A stretch of 32,823 nucleotides of DNA from Sphingomonas sp. (GTDB taxonomy: Bacteria > Pseudomonadota > Alphaproteobacteria > Sphingomonadales > Sphingomonadaceae). Within the stretch, counting starts at the first letter, position 1. Each line of letters starts with the position of its first letter. Shown in pieces: positions 19,018 to 29,468 of this stretch. Location: positions 1 to 32,823 of the forward strand of contig NZ_JAPKNM010000013.1 of the NCBI RefSeq assembly GCF_026460985.1. Direction: 5' to 3'. Position numbers and translations under genes: made by a program. The notes under the pieces are model-generated. The model was given only the letters and a program-made list of their open reading frames with translations, had not been told where the DNA came from and made no database searches.

Positions 19018-19733
19018 CCGACGCCGAGCTCGCGCGCGACATCGCCACCGAAGCGGGGGCGCTGCTGCTGCGCATCCAGGCCGAGTGCGCGGGCGGCGAC
19101 CGCGGCGACCGCGAAGCCAATGCCCTGATCCTCGACCGGCTGCGCGCGGCGCGGCCCGACGACGCGATCCTATCCGAGGAATCGGCGGATGATCCCGTGC
19201 GGCTAGGCCGCAGCCGGGTGTGGATCGTCGACCCGCTGGACGGCACGCGCGAATTCGCCGAGCGGCGCGACGATTGGGCGGTGCATGTCGCGCTGGCGGT
19301 GGACGGCCGTGCCGCCATCGGGGCGGTCGCGCTCCCGCGGCTGGGCATGACGCTTTCGAGCGACGCCCCTCCCCCGCTCCCCGAACCGCAGACGCCGCCG
19401 CGGCTGCTGGTCAGCCGGACGCGGCCGAGCGCGCTCTGCACGAACGTGGCGGAGCGGATCGGCGCGGTACCGGTCGGCATGGGATCGGCGGGCGCCAAGG
19501 CGATGGCGGTGGTGCGCGGCGCGGCCGAGATCTACCTGCACAGCGGCGGGCAGCATCAATGGGACAATTGCGCCCCGGTCGCGGTGGCACTGGCGGCGGG
19601 GCTGCACGCGTCGCGGATCGACGGATCGCCGATCGTCTACAACGAGCGGCCGACGAGCATTCCCGACCTGCTGATCTGCCGGAAGGAATGGGCCGAGACG
19701 GTGCTGGAAGCGGTGCGCGGCTGCACCGGCTGA
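19014..19733 (+). CDS. cysQ: 3'(2'),5'-bisphosphate nucleotidase (CysQ-type, inositol monophosphatase family)
   Basis: This 239-residue protein has the Mg-dependent inositol-monophosphatase fold signature: LSEESADD (Glu ligand), [19 protein letters not shown] (the DxLDGT motif) and [21 protein letters not shown] (second metal-site Asp). CysQ hydrolyses PAP and PAPS, preventing toxic build-up and balancing PAPS supply. The TTG start at 19014 overlaps the cysNC stop as TTGA, with GGAG upstream, so it is translationally coupled. It is shorter than E. coli CysQ by a few residues only. The position after cysD-cysNC strongly supports the PAP(S) role over an inositol phosphatase role. Confidence 0.92.
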   Translation: MTDAELARDIATEAGALLLRIQAECAGGDRGDREANALILDRLRAARPDDAILSEESADDPVRLGRSRVWIVDPLDGTREFAERRDDWAVHVALAVDGRAAIGAVALPRLGMTLSSDAPPPLPEPQTPPRLLVSRTRPSALCTNVAERIGAVPVGMGSAGAKAMAVVRGAAEIYLHSGGQHQWDNCAPVAVALAAGLHASRIDGSPIVYNERPTSIPDLLICRKEWAETVLEAVRGCTG

Positions 19734-19768
19734 GCGGGGGGCGTGGGCCCGAACTCTGCCACTCCCTA

Positions 19769-19900
19769 TCCTCCCCCGCCAGGGGGAGGTGTCAGCCGCA
19801 GGCTGACGGAGGGGGCGGAATCACTGCGCTCAATTGGAGAGTGCGCCGCTTACCTCCCCCTCCGACGCCTTCGGCGCCACCTCCCCCTGGCGGGGGAGGA
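19769..19900. repeat. Intergenic palindromic repeat, copy D (132 bp)
   Basis: This copy is the same length as copy A, with identical terminal arms (TCCTCCCCC-GCCA-GGGGGAGG and inverse), the GTCAGCC-GCA-GGCTGAC palindrome shared with copy C, the TTGGAGAGTGCGCCGC tract shared with copy A, and the GACGCCTTCGGCGCCACC block common to all full copies. It follows cysQ by 35 bp. All three full copies read in the same orientation within the window. Confidence 0.8.
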
Positions 19901-19938
19901 TCAAGAGGGCCGGATCTCGATACGCCCCAGGAACGCGG

Positions 19939-20177
19939 TACAATCCCATAAAGGACAACTCCCGAACAGATTCGGCGCGGCGCATGGCCTAATGGGGAGT
20001 CGCGGATGCTTCGTCTCCCTGCGCATCCGCCAGTAACGTATGCCGCAGCTCCTCCCTCGGGGCGGCATCGCCTGGGAGCAAGCCGAAGCCGCCAACGATC
20101 CCTCGCGGCTTCGGCTTGAGCCCCCTGGTTTACCTCCTCCATTCGCCGTTCTAGGTCTGTCCTCCGAACCCGGAGGA
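19939..20177 (+). ncRNA. Candidate structured leader RNA / small RNA upstream of CitE-like gene
   Basis: Four perfect stems follow one another. GCGGATGC/GCATCCGC is at 20002-20009 and 20023-20030. ATGCCGC/GCGGCAT is at 20040-20046 and 20062-20068. CAAGCCGAAGCCG with its 13-base complement is at 20079-20091 and 20106-20118. TCCTCCG/CGGAGGA is at 20160-20166 and 20171-20177, and this last stem contains the Shine-Dalgarno of the next gene. The loops of the first two carry CTCCC and CTCCTCCCT, and CCTCCTCC recurs near 20133, all able to pair with GGAGG. TACAAT at 19939-19944 with TCGATA 16 bp upstream is a possible promoter. It could be a cis-regulatory leader or an independent anti-Shine-Dalgarno small RNA. 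No known family is assigned. Confidence 0.4.
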
Positions 20178-20180
20178 TCC

Positions 20181-21053
20181 ATGGCCGAACCGTTGACCGC
20201 ACGCTCCCTGCTCTTCGCGCCCGGCGATTCCGAACGGAAGCTGGCCAAGGCCGGCGCCAGCGGCGCGGACCTCGTGCTGCTCGATCTCGAAGACGCGGTG
20301 GCGACGGCGAACAAGAGCGAAGCGCGCCGATTGGTCGCCGAGCATCTGCGGACCGCCGCGCGCGCGCAGCCGCAATGGGTGCGGATCAACCCGCTCGACA
20401 GCGAATATGCACTCGCCGACCTCGCGGCTCTGGTGCCGGCGCGGCCCGACGGGATCATGCTCCCCAAGGCGACCCGCGCCGAGGCCGAACGACTCCATCA
20501 CTATTTGACCGCGCTCGAAGCCTCGGCCGGCATCGCGGCCGGCAGCATCCGTACCATCGTCGTCGCGACCGAGACCGCCCCTGCCCTGTTCGGGCTCGGC
20601 GACTATGCCGGGTGTCCGCGCCTCGCCGCGCTCACCTGGGGGGCGGAGGACAGCGCGACCGCGCTCGGCGCGACCGACAATCGCGACGAGAACGGCGACT
20701 ATGATTTCCCCTACCAGCTCTTCCGCGCGCTCTGCCTGGCCGGAGCCGCTGCCGCCGGGGTCACGCCGATCGAGACGATCCATGGCGATTTCCGCGACCT
20801 GGACGGCCTGGCCAAGGTCGCCGCCAAGGCCCGCCGCGCCGGCTTCCGTGGCATGATGGCAATCCATCCCGACCAGGTGCCGGTGATCAACCGCGCCTTC
20901 TCGCCCTCCGAAGCGGAGCTGGCGCGCGCCGAGCGGATCGTCGCGGCATTCGCGGCGAACCCCGACGCGGGGACGATCGGGCTCGACGGCGCGATGCTCG
21001 ATATGCCCCATCTGAAGCGGGCCCAGGCAGTGCTCACGCTGCGCCGCGACTGA
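20181..21053 (+). CDS. CitE-like HpcH/HpaI-family C-C lyase
   Basis: This 290-residue TIM-barrel protein belongs to the citrate lyase beta-subunit-like group, which includes malyl-CoA and citramalyl-CoA lyases and malyl-CoA thioesterases. Motifs are RSLLFAPGDSERKLAKA, DLVLLDLEDAV, WVRINPLD (R69), GIMLPKA, VVATETAPAL with E131, and LTWGAEDSATALGA with D157; the last two fit the Mg-binding Glu and Asp. IHPDQVPVIN near the C-terminus is also typical. GGAGGA lies 4 bases before the ATG at 20181, so this start is preferred over in-frame codons upstream. It stands alone without other citrate lyase subunits, so ATP-independent citrate lyase activity is unlikely. The exact CoA substrate is unknown. 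Confidence 0.88.
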   Translation: MAEPLTARSLLFAPGDSERKLAKAGASGADLVLLDLEDAVATANKSEARRLVAEHLRTAARAQPQWVRINPLDSEYALADLAALVPARPDGIMLPKATRAEAERLHHYLTALEASAGIAAGSIRTIVVATETAPALFGLGDYAGCPRLAALTWGAEDSATALGATDNRDENGDYDFPYQLFRALCLAGAAAAGVTPIETIHGDFRDLDGLAKVAAKARRAGFRGMMAIHPDQVPVINRAFSPSEAELARAERIVAAFAANPDAGTIGLDGAMLDMPHLKRAQAVLTLRRD

Positions 21054-21137
21054 CGCGCTCCACCGCGCGTTTCAGTTGATTCCCCAAACGTTACAGGTAG
21101 GTATGCGAGACATGTATTCGGGGGCGCGTACGAAGTA

Positions 21138-23285
21138 ATGAACGAAGCCGGGCCCGGGCAGGAACCGCTTCCCGTAGGCGAGGACGAATTCCGCCTGATC
21201 GCCGACAGCGCGCCCGTGGCCGTATGGGTCACGCGGCTCGATCGCACCCGCAGCTTCGTCAACCGGGCCTATCGGGAATTCCTGGAGGTCTCGTACGAGG
21301 AGGCGCTGGCGTTCGACTGGCGGCGGATCATCCACCCGGACGACGCGCCGCAGATCCTGGCCCAGTCGATCGCGGGCGAGGCGCGCCTCGAAACCTTCGA
21401 TCTCGAAGGACGTTATCGCAACGCGCGTGGGGAATGGCGCTGGCTCCATTCGACCTCCTCGCCGCGCCGCGACGCGCAAGGCCGGCACATCGGCTTCATC
21501 GGCGTCGCGCACGACGTGACCGAAGCGAAGGAGGCGGAGCTTTCGCTGCGCGACAGCGAGGCGCAGCTCTCGGCGTTCATCAGCCAGTCGACCGCGGGCT
21601 TCGCGCAGGTCGATCTCGAAGGCCGCTTCACTCTGGTCAACGATCGTTTCTGCCAGATCGCCGGCTGGAGCCGCGATGAACTGATGGGAATGCGGATGCT
21701 CGACATCACCCATCCCGACGACCGCGCGCGCAACCGGCCGCTGTTCGAGCGCGCGGTGGAGCAAGGCACGCCCTACGCCCATGAGAAGCGCTACATCCGC
21801 AAGGACGGCAGCATCGTCTGGGTCAACAACACGGTCTCGGTGATCCGGCGCCCCGATGGCGAACCGTTCGGCGTGCTCGCGGTGACGCTCGACATAACGC
21901 GCCGCCGCGAGGCCGAGGCGCGATTGCGCAAGAGCGAGGAGAGCCTGCGCCTCGCGACCGAAAGCGCGGGAATGGCGAGTTGGGAGCTCGACCTCGAGAC
22001 GATGGCGGGCGAATGGTCGCCCAATCGCTTCGACCTGCTCGGCATGGAGCGACGGCCCGACAGTCGCGGCAGCTTCGAGGAATGGCTCGAACGCGTGCAC
22101 CCCGACGATCGCGAGATGGCGCGGGGCGCGGCGCAGAACTGCTTCGAGACCGGCATGCCCTATACGATCGAGTATCGCGTCCGCCGTGCGGACGACGGCG
22201 AGGAACGCTGGCTGCAGAGCCACGGCAGCCGGATCGATTACGAGGACAAGAGGCCGAGCCGGCTCGTCGGCATCTCCTTCGACGTCACCTATCGCAAGCA
22301 CGCCGAGGAGGAACTGCGCGAGAGCGAGGCGCGATTCCGGACGATCTTCGAGCAGGCGAACGACTATCTGGTCACCACCACGCTCGACCAGAAGATAACG
22401 TCGGTGAACCCGGCGGTGGTCGCCGCGCTCGGCTATGCCGAGGACGAGATCGTCGGCGCCTCGATCGGCGACTTCATGGAACCGGACCAGCTCGCGCTGA
22501 GCATGGAGGCCTTCGAACACAAGATGCGCGTCGGCGGCAACACGCGGACGACGCTCACGGTCCGCGCGCGCGACGGCCGTCCGCTGATCTGGGAGATCAA
22601 TTCGCGCCTGACCACCGATTCCGAGGGCAGGCCCACCGGGCTCCACGCGATCGGGCGCGACATGACCGAGGCGAAGCGCGCCGAGGCGCATCTGCGGCTG
22701 CTGGTCGACGAGCTCAACCATCGCGTGAAGAACACGCTGGCGATCGTCCAGGGCATCGCGCAGCAGAGTTTCAAGGGAATCACCGATCCGGCGACCGCGC
22801 GCGGGGCGTTCGAGGGCCGGCTGGCCGCCTTGTCCGAGGCGCACAATCTGCTCACCCGCGAACATTGGGGACCGGTGTCGATGGCCCAGATCATCGGCGA
22901 CGCCGTTGCGCCGCATGGCGGCGATGTCGGCCGCTTCGAGCTGGACGGGCCCGACCTGCCGATCCTGCCCAAGACCGCGATCAGCCTCGCGCTGGCCATC
23001 CACGAGCTCGCGACCAACGCCGTCAAGCACGGGGCATTGTCGCAGCCGACGGGACAGGTGACGATCCGCTGGAACCGGACGGGCGAGGACGGCGCGCGGC
23101 TCTCGCTCGTCTGGCAGGAACAGGGCGGCCCCAGGGTCGAGGCCCCGGCGCGGCGCGGCTTCGGCACGCGGATGATCGAGCGCGGGCTCGCCGCGGAGTT
23201 CGGCGGCACCGTCGAGATCGATTTCCGCCCCGAGGGGCTGGTCTGCACGGTCGATGCGCCGCTGCCCCAGGGGACGGGAAAATGA
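21138..23285 (+). CDS. Cytoplasmic multi-PAS HWE-family sensor histidine kinase
   Basis: This 715-residue protein has four successive PAS/PAC modules (about 16-130, 142-258, 268-388, 395-515) and no TM segment, so it senses an intracellular or diffusible cue. The kinase core is HWE type: DELNHRVKNTLAIVQGIAQQSF with H528, then HELATNAVKHGALS (622-635), W659-Q-E661 for the family's WxE, and RRGFGTRMIERGLAAEFGG. HWE kinases often mediate light or general-stress responses in alphaproteobacteria, but no flavin-binding NCRFL-type LOV motif is visible in any PAS. Its stop overlaps the start of a lone receiver (ATGA). The signal is unknown. Confidence 0.92.
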   Translation: MNEAGPGQEPLPVGEDEFRLIADSAPVAVWVTRLDRTRSFVNRAYREFLEVSYEEALAFDWRRIIHPDDAPQILAQSIAGEARLETFDLEGRYRNARGEWRWLHSTSSPRRDAQGRHIGFIGVAHDVTEAKEAELSLRDSEAQLSAFISQSTAGFAQVDLEGRFTLVNDRFCQIAGWSRDELMGMRMLDITHPDDRARNRPLFERAVEQGTPYAHEKRYIRKDGSIVWVNNTVSVIRRPDGEPFGVLAVTLDITRRREAEARLRKSEESLRLATESAGMASWELDLETMAGEWSPNRFDLLGMERRPDSRGSFEEWLERVHPDDREMARGAAQNCFETGMPYTIEYRVRRADDGEERWLQSHGSRIDYEDKRPSRLVGISFDVTYRKHAEEELRESEARFRTIFEQANDYLVTTTLDQKITSVNPAVVAALGYAEDEIVGASIGDFMEPDQLALSMEAFEHKMRVGGNTRTTLTVRARDGRPLIWEINSRLTTDSEGRPTGLHAIGRDMTEAKRAEAHLRLLVDELNHRVKNTLAIVQGIAQQSFKGITDPATARGAFEGRLAALSEAHNLLTREHWGPVSMAQIIGDAVAPHGGDVGRFELDGPDLPILPKTAISLALAIHELATNAVKHGALSQPTGQVTIRWNRTGEDGARLSLVWQEQGGPRVEAPARRGFGTRMIERGLAAEFGGTVEIDFRPEGLVCTVDAPLPQGTGK

Positions 23286-23635
23286 GCGGCTATGGCGGCC
23301 TGCGCGTGCTCGTCGTCGAGGACGAGCCGGTGGTGGCGATGTGCCTCGAGGACATCCTCGACACGCTCGGCTGCGAGCCGGTGGGCCCTGCCGGCCGGGT
23401 AGCCGAGGGGCTCGCGCTGGCGGAGCGCGAGGATCTCGGCGCCGCGATCCTCGACATCAACCTGGCGGGCGAGCACAGCACGCCGATCGCCGAGGCGCTG
23501 CGCCGGCGCGGCGTGCCCTTCGCCTTCGCCAGCGGCTATGGAACCCCGCCCGAGGGATTCGAGACGCTGCCGCTGATCGAGAAGCCCTATCGCGAAGCCG
23601 ATATCGACGCGGCGCTGCGCGCGCTGCTGGGATAG
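23282..23635 (+). CDS. Single-domain response regulator paired with HWE kinase
   Basis: This 117-residue receiver has the acidic pair E13/D14 in VVEDEPVV, acceptor D58 in AILDINLAGE, S84 in FASGYG and K101 in IEKPY. It matches the short receivers (VVEDE...DINL...SGYG...EKPY) commonly found next to HWE kinases. The ATG at 23282 overlaps the kinase stop by ATGA. It has no output domain, so signalling is probably by protein-protein interaction or further phosphotransfer. It ends 18 bp before the convergent EF-G-like gene. Confidence 0.9.
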   Translation: MSGYGGLRVLVVEDEPVVAMCLEDILDTLGCEPVGPAGRVAEGLALAEREDLGAAILDINLAGEHSTPIAEALRRRGVPFAFASGYGTPPEGFETLPLIEKPYREADIDAALRALLG

Positions 23636-23653
23636 CCGCCCGTTCCTCGTGGA

Positions 23654-25684
23654 TCAGGCCGCCTCGGACGTCCGCTGGCGGACCTCCGCGGCCAGCTTGC
23701 CGCTCAGTTCCGCGAGATGGTCGAAATGCGCCTCGAATTGCGCCAGTCCCTGACTGAGCGACCGTAGTTCCGGATCCAGGCCCGACAATTCCGCCTCGGG
23801 CAGCAACAGTTCGACCGCGTCCCAGCGGGACCAGTCCGCGACAGGCGTTATCCCCAATATCTGGCCACGCCGGCTGGTCGCGGCCGAGGTGATGCGCGAT
23901 ACCGCACTGCCCGGAGCGCGGATGGTCACATGTGCGATGGGTTCGAGCAGGAAGGGCGTCGCCGCGGCCAATGCGTCGGTCATCGCGATCCGGCCGGCGG
24001 TGCGAAAGGCGAGCTCGGAACTATCGACGCTGTGGAAGCTGCCATCGACGAGCGCCACCGCGACATCGACTACCGGAAAGCCGAGCGGCCCGCGCATCAT
24101 CGCATCCCGCACGCCTTGCTCCACCGCCGGTATCCACTGACGCGGAATGGCCCCGCCGGTGATCTTCTCCTCGAAGTGGAAACCCTCTCCGCGGTCGAGG
24201 GGGCGGATCTCGATGATCACATCACCGAACTGGCCGTGCCCCCCGGACTGCTTCTTGTGGCGGCCATGCTGGGTCACTCCGTTGCGGATCGACTCCCGGT
24301 ACGCGATCACCGGCCGCCGGGCCGAGACCGCGACACCGTAACGCCGCTCGAGGCGAGCGAGCACGACGGCCAGATGCTCCTCGTTCGCGCCGTGGAGCAG
24401 GGTCTCGCGCGTCGCTTCCTCGAACCCCCATCGCAGGCAGGGATCCTCCTCGGCCAGGCGGTTGAGCGCGGTCGACAGCCGGACTTCGTCCTTGTGGTCC
24501 TTGACGGTGATGGCCAATGCCGAATGGGTACCCCGTGGCATCACCACCGGCACGGGCGCCGGTGCGCGGCCGGTCATGCCGAGCCAGTCGCCGGCCCGTA
24601 CCGTATCGACCTTGGCGATGCCGACGATATCGCCTGCTCCGGCGCGGGCAACCTTGGTGGTCGCCGCGCCCTGCAGCGCGAAGAGCGAGCCGGTCCGTAT
24701 GCTCTTGCCGTCGGAGTCGAGCAGTTCGGCCCCCTCGGTGAGCGACGCATTGAAGATGCGGGCCAGGGCCAGCCTTCCGACGGTGCTGCCGTGCGAGACC
24801 TTGAAGACCTGCGCCGCGGCCCCCTCGGCGGCGAGCCGATCCGCGGCCAGCGCTGCCACAGGCGTATCGTGGCGCAGCATCTTGAGCAGGCGGCGAATCC
24901 CGAATCCGTTGAGCGCGGAGCCGAACAGCATCGGCACGATCAGCCCCGCCGCCGTCTCGCGTGCGATATCTCCGAAGATCGTGTCGAGTTGCGGCACCTC
25001 GTCGTTGAGCAATTGTTCGAGCAGCACGTCGTCGTGATCGGCAAGCTGCTCGAGCATGTGGAAGCGCGCGCCGGTCTCATCGTCGCGAAGGTCCGCGGTC
25101 AGCGGCACCATCTCGGACGCGCGGCCCGGCCGATATTGGTAGGCGCGTTCCGAAGCGAGGTCGACGAACCCCGCCACGCGCTCGCCCTCCCGGATCGGGA
25201 TCTGCCGGGCGACGATCGCCGCGCCGCTCAGCGGCTGGAGCGCTCCCAGCAGGTCCTCGATGCTGCCGCGTGCCTGGTCGATCTTGTTGACGAAGAGCGC
25301 GTGCGGGACCCTGAGCGCCTCGAGGCGCCGCAATATGGGTTCGACCAGGGGCGCGCGTGCCGGATCGGGATCGATCACGACGAGGGCCAGATCGGCCAAT
25401 GCGAGCGCCCGGTCCGCGTCCGCCGCGAAGGCAACGGAACCAGGCGCATCGAGCAGCACATAGGTTTCGCCCATCCAATCGAAGCGCGCCAGGTTCAGCT
25501 CGGTCGAACCGCCTCGCGTCCGCGCTTCCGGACTGGCATCGCCAATGCTGGTGCCCGCCTCGACCGCGCCGAGCCGGCTGCTCCCGCCCGCCGCAAACAG
25601 CATCGACTCGAGAAGGCTCGTCTTGCCCGCACCGGCCGGGCCTGTGATCGCGATCGCTCTGGTGCCATGCTCGACCTGATCCAT
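23654..25684 (-). CDS. Elongation factor G-like GTPase paralogue
   Basis: This 676-residue protein has the EF-G layout: G domain (about 8-260), barrel domain II, domain III, domain IV with HGRHKKQSGGHGQFGDVIIEIRP, and domain V. GTPase motifs are GPAGAGKTS (15-23), TRGGST in place of RGITI, DAPGSVAF (79-86) and NKID (133-136). Canonical EF-G has DTPGHVDF; here the switch II catalytic His is replaced by S83, and switch I is also unlike the canonical form. The protein is therefore an EF-G-like paralogue rather than the main translocase, which normally sits with rpsL-rpsG-tufA. AGGAGAA precedes the ATG at 25684. Its role is unknown. Confidence 0.88.
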   Translation of the reverse strand: MDQVEHGTRAIAITGPAGAGKTSLLESMLFAAGGSSRLGAVEAGTSIGDASPEARTRGGSTELNLARFDWMGETYVLLDAPGSVAFAADADRALALADLALVVIDPDPARAPLVEPILRRLEALRVPHALFVNKIDQARGSIEDLLGALQPLSGAAIVARQIPIREGERVAGFVDLASERAYQYRPGRASEMVPLTADLRDDETGARFHMLEQLADHDDVLLEQLLNDEVPQLDTIFGDIARETAAGLIVPMLFGSALNGFGIRRLLKMLRHDTPVAALAADRLAAEGAAAQVFKVSHGSTVGRLALARIFNASLTEGAELLDSDGKSIRTGSLFALQGAATTKVARAGAGDIVGIAKVDTVRAGDWLGMTGRAPAPVPVVMPRGTHSALAITVKDHKDEVRLSTALNRLAEEDPCLRWGFEEATRETLLHGANEEHLAVVLARLERRYGVAVSARRPVIAYRESIRNGVTQHGRHKKQSGGHGQFGDVIIEIRPLDRGEGFHFEEKITGGAIPRQWIPAVEQGVRDAMMRGPLGFPVVDVAVALVDGSFHSVDSSELAFRTAGRIAMTDALAAATPFLLEPIAHVTIRAPGSAVSRITSAATSRRGQILGITPVADWSRWDAVELLLPEAELSGLDPELRSLSQGLAQFEAHFDHLAELSGKLAAEVRQRTSEAA

Positions 25685-25884
25685 ACCGCGCTTCTCCTGT
25701 CGAGAATGGGTCTGTCGCAGTCCTGAGGTTCATCCCACTCGCGGGCGACCGCAAGACGGTTCAAAGCCGGCACAAGCTTGCGCGGCCGGTTCCGGCCACG
25801 GCATAGTAAAGCCACCGCGCCCTTTCGACAAATGCGCGAAATCGCTGCCGTGTTTCCCCCGGTGGATCCAGCCGGGAGCGCCGT

Positions 25885-27708
<1,824 letters not shown>

Positions 27709-27730
27709 CGAACCCTACCCCCTGCCGCAA

Positions 27731-28042
27731 TCAGTGCGGAAACTTGCTGTCGATGAAAACCCGCGTGAACTCCATCGGATCGGGCTCGCGCCCGTTCGCC
27801 TGCACGAAGCGGACACGGCCCGCCTGCCACATCTCGCGGATCGCGCCCTGCATGCCCGCAGGGAACTGCATCCGGTTGACGACGATCTCGCGCCAGCTGC
27901 CGGTGGCGCCGAACATCGTGCGATATTGCGGCTCCATCGCGCGCAGCGCCGCGTCGGCCATCGGATCGAGATGGCCGATCGCATCGAGCACATAGCTTTC
28001 GAGCAGCTTGAGGAACGGCTTGCCGGCGTAGCGATCGCTCAT
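27731..28042 (-). CDS. Small conserved-looking protein between glmU and glmS, unknown function
   Basis: This 103-residue soluble protein starts MSDRYAGKPFLKLLESYVLDAIGHLD and ends EFTRVFIDSKFPH, with no signal peptide or TM segment. It is helix-rich with several Trp/Met/Phe positions (GSWREIV, REMWQAG). The ATG overlaps the glmU stop as ATGA, and glmS begins 22 bp after its stop, so the three genes form one transcription unit. I do not recognise a characterised family. Position suggests a link to hexosamine supply, but that is inference. Confidence 0.82.
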   Translation of the reverse strand: MSDRYAGKPFLKLLESYVLDAIGHLDPMADAALRAMEPQYRTMFGATGSWREIVVNRMQFPAGMQGAIREMWQAGRVRFVQANGREPDPMEFTRVFIDSKFPH

Positions 28043-29394
28043 TTCGCGGCCGCCTTCTTCGCTATCGCCATCGCGCGGAACCGCGCAGCCCAGCCGGGCT
28101 TGGCGACCTGTTCCGCACGCGTGAGGCAGAGCGCGTCGGCCTCCACATCGCGCGTCACCACCGCACCGGCGCCGACGATCGCACCCGCACCGATCGCCAC
28201 CGGCGCGACCAGCGCGGTGTTCGAGCCGATAAAGGCGCCCTCGCCGATCTTCGTACCATATTTGAAATAGCCGTCGTAATTGCAGGTGATCGTACCCGCA
28301 CCGATATTCGCGCCCGCGCCGACCTCGGCGTCGCCGAGATAGGTCAAATGGTTGGCCTTGGCGCCGGGCCCGAGCACCGCCTTCTTGGTCTCGACGAAAT
28401 TGCCGACCTTCGCGCCCTCCCCCAGCACCGTACCCGGGCGGAGGCGCGCATAGGGGCCCACGCTCGCGCCAGTGGCGATCGTCGCGCCCTCGATATGGCT
28501 GAAGGCGTGGACGACGACGCGATCGGCGATTTCGACGCCGGGGCCGAACACCACGTTCGGCTCGATCAGCACGTCGCGGCCGATCTTGGTGTCATAAGCG
28601 AACCACACGGTCTCGGGGGCGACCAGAGTCGCGCCGTCGGCCATCGCGCGAGCGCGGCGGGCGTGCTGCCACTCGGCCTCGAGCAAAGCGAGCTCGCCGC
28701 GGCTGTTGACCCCGGTCACTTCGTGCGCGTCGGTCTCGATCACCGCCGAATGCCGCCCCTCGCCGGCGGCGAGCATGACGATGTCGGGAAGGTAATATTC
28801 GCCCGCGGCATTGGCGTTGGTGACCTGCGCGAGCAAGGCGAACAAATCCTTCGCGCGCACCGCCATCAGCCCGGAGTTGCACAGGGTCTCGGCGCGCTCC
28901 TCGGCGCTGGCGTCCTTGAACTCGACCATCTTGACGATATGGCCCTGCCCGTCGGCGATGACGCGGCCATAGGCGCCGGGATCGAACGGCCGGAAGCCGA
29001 GCACGACCGCGGCTGGCGCATCGGCGCCGTGCAGCCGTTCGAGCATCCGCCGCATCGTCGCGGTCGAGACCAGGGGCACGTCGCCATAGAGGATCAGCAC
29101 ATCGCCTTCGAACCCGGCGAGCGTGTCCTCGGCCATGCGCACCGCATGGCCGGTGCCGAGCTGCTCGGCCTGATGGACGGTGTCGGCGCCGTGCGGGCCC
29201 ACCGCCGCCTCGACCTGCTCGCGTCCCGCACCGACCACGACGATCGTGCGCGCGGGATCGAGCGCGGCGACGCTGTCGATCAGGTGGAGCAGCATCGGGC
29301 GCCCGGCGAGCGGGTGAAGCACCTTGTGCGTATCGGACTTCATCCGCGTGCCCTTGCCCGCAGCAAGGATGATCGCGGCAATCGGCGCTGTCAT
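28039..29394 (-). CDS. glmU: Bifunctional GlcNAc-1-P uridyltransferase / GlcN-1-P acetyltransferase
   Basis: This 451-residue protein carries out the last two steps to UDP-GlcNAc. The N-terminal pyrophosphorylase domain has IILAAGKGTRMKSDTHKVLHPLAGRPML, QLGTGHAV and ILYGDVPL. The C-terminal left-handed beta-helix (about 250-440) has hexapeptide repeats, including GPYARLRPGTVLGEGAKVGNFVETK, NHLTYLGDAEVGAGANIGAGTITCNYDG and FIGSNTALVAPV. GGAGGG lies 5 bases before the ATG at 29394, fixing this start over in-frame codons upstream. It leads the glmU-unknown-glmS operon and is divergent from gph across 74 bp. Confidence 0.96.
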   Translation of the reverse strand: MTAPIAAIILAAGKGTRMKSDTHKVLHPLAGRPMLLHLIDSVAALDPARTIVVVGAGREQVEAAVGPHGADTVHQAEQLGTGHAVRMAEDTLAGFEGDVLILYGDVPLVSTATMRRMLERLHGADAPAAVVLGFRPFDPGAYGRVIADGQGHIVKMVEFKDASAEERAETLCNSGLMAVRAKDLFALLAQVTNANAAGEYYLPDIVMLAAGEGRHSAVIETDAHEVTGVNSRGELALLEAEWQHARRARAMADGATLVAPETVWFAYDTKIGRDVLIEPNVVFGPGVEIADRVVVHAFSHIEGATIATGASVGPYARLRPGTVLGEGAKVGNFVETKKAVLGPGAKANHLTYLGDAEVGAGANIGAGTITCNYDGYFKYGTKIGEGAFIGSNTALVAPVAIGAGAIVGAGAVVTRDVEADALCLTRAEQVAKPGWAARFRAMAIAKKAAAK

Positions 29395-29468
29395 GGGTCC
29401 CTCCGGACTAGTCCCCTGCCATGACAAGCTTGCCAATTCCATAGCCTTGCTGGCAGCAGGCGCGGCAT

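Noticed and set aside
19743..20036. 97-codon ORF across repeat copy D
   Set aside because: It reads through the palindromic repeat, and its sequence is determined by repeat composition.
25685..25884. Possible terminator after glmS (CCCGG/CCGGG around TGGATCCA)
   Set aside because: Short stem with no T-run on the minus strand; not convincing as an intrinsic terminator.
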